Assembly: GCA_031552355.1 (NCBI GenBank)
Contig: JAVBMO010000106.1
Span: forward strand, 1-5,797
Direction: 5' to 3'
Source: JAVBMO01 sp031552355
GTDB taxonomy: Bacteria > Bacteroidota > Bacteroidia > Bacteroidales > P3
DNA length: 5,797 nucleotides
Shown: piece after piece, positions 5,287 to 5,797 of the stretch
Numbering within the stretch: position 1 is the first letter of the stretch
How the letters are laid out: each line of letters opens with the position of its first letter
The notes under the pieces: model-generated
What the model saw: the letters and a program-made list of their open reading frames with translations, nothing else
Told to the model about the DNA's origin: nothing
The model's database searches: none
Translations under genes and position numbers: made by a program

Positions 5287-5294
5287 TAACTTTG
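5287..5294 (+). promoter_or_regulatory. Bacteroidota -7 box for the last gene
   Basis: TAACTTTG fits TAnnTTTG and lies 26 bases before the ATG at 5321, implying a short leader. No clear -33 TTG is seen at the expected distance, only GTTTT at 5268-5272. It marks the last gene as a transcription unit separate from the ATPase relic. Confidence 0.55.
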
Positions 5295-5320
5295 TACAAA
5301 CTATTTAAAACAAATTATTT

Positions 5321-5797
5321 ATGAATACAAAATTTCACCAAAAAGTAGAACAAGCCTTTAATGAATGGACTAAAACCGGGAAATGTTCTGAGGCCGAAAA
5401 TTTGAATAAAGCAGTTCAAGATGAATATTTCGACACTTCCAATCCCCATTTTTTTACCGGCAATTTGGATGCAGAAGTGGTTCTTGTTCAACTAAATCCG
5501 AAACGAGATAAATATGATAGATATGGGAATAGGCTATGGGGGAAGAAAATTGAGGAAATGAAATCTTTCTATTCCAACTTTGAGGAATATTGGGATTTCT
5601 ATTCGCATTTTGGTAAAAATATTTATGGGAAAGACTCAAAACGAGAAGATAAGTCCAAATTCGATCACAAACAAGTTCGTTTCTTAACACCATTCAATAT
5701 CCTTCCATTCAAAGAAGATGATATATATCACAATTTAGAAACGGTTATTGATCAAAAACTTCAATTAGAATTAGTGCCTTATGGCTCACCGAATTTT
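5321..5797 (+). CDS. Hypothetical protein, N-terminal 159 residues (runs off window)
   Basis: ATG at 5321 opens a frame that stays open for 159 codons to the window end; the stop is outside. The protein is soluble-looking, rich in Lys, Asp, Phe and Tyr, with no signal peptide or membrane segment. A buried strand AEVVLVQLNPKRD (51-63) is followed by a charged, aromatic-rich region and then VRFLTPFNILPF (119-130), and the visible end has PYGSPNF (153-159). A strand ending in LNP followed by a later G-x-P-N-F recalls, weakly, the uracil-DNA-glycosylase-like fold, but I cannot confirm this and assign no function. A promoter box sits 26 bases upstream. Codon use is ordinary for the window and no frameshift is seen. 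The minus-strand frame over the same DNA (5454-5693) shows no protein-like features. Confidence 0.75.
   Translation, partial: MNTKFHQKVEQAFNEWTKTGKCSEAENLNKAVQDEYFDTSNPHFFTGNLDAEVVLVQLNPKRDKYDRYGNRLWGKKIEEMKSFYSNFEEYWDFYSHFGKNIYGKDSKREDKSKFDHKQVRFLTPFNILPFKEDDIYHNLETVIDQKLQLELVPYGSPNF

Overview
The window is AT-rich, Bacteroidota-type DNA. The evidence is the TAnnTTTG-type promoter boxes, the absence of strong Shine-Dalgarno sequences, the protein families, and REP-like hairpin repeats of the kind seen between genes in that phylum. It reads as an accessory region. It has an insertion-sequence end, two single-gene units bracketed by direct repeats, a 5'-truncated ATPase relic, several palindromic intergenic repeats and one well-supported structured RNA.

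Layout: (1) 1-140 is the 3' end of a transposase (IS982-like) with a candidate terminal repeat. (2) 334-2761 holds two minus-strand genes: a WYL-domain transcription regulator, and upstream of it an AAA+ ATPase of the COG1672 type with a C-terminal PD-(D/E)XK nuclease motif. The ATPase gene lies between two 44-bp direct repeats (40/44 identical), each with inverted-repeat ends. One copy lies just upstream of the regulator gene and the other just upstream of the ATPase gene. They could therefore be shared operators or the ends of a mobile cassette. (3) 2762-3580 has no convincing gene. It holds a REPIN-like palindromic element (about 2993-3148), a small perfect hairpin (3251-3265) and a second dispersed-repeat-like palindrome (3332-3380). 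(4) 3582-3807 has a good Bacteroidota promoter followed by a 116-nt extended hairpin with 42 paired positions. This is almost certainly a non-coding RNA and possibly 6S-like.

(5) 3833-4887 is a small-gene cluster on the plus strand: a 30-codon ORF overlapping an unrecognised 152-aa gene by ATGA, then an 83-aa protein with two zinc-binding repeats. A 21-bp exact repeat precedes both the 152-aa gene and the zinc-protein gene. (6) 4906-5268 is the C-terminal part of a second AAA ATPase that has lost its Walker motifs. (7) 5321 to the window end is the start of an unrecognised protein with its own promoter box.

Functional links are inferred only. The WYL regulator and the ATPase-nuclease look like an accessory pair of the sort often found near defence or mobile genes, but no complete named defence system is visible. 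The strongest leads are the structured RNA and the repeat-bracketed ATPase.
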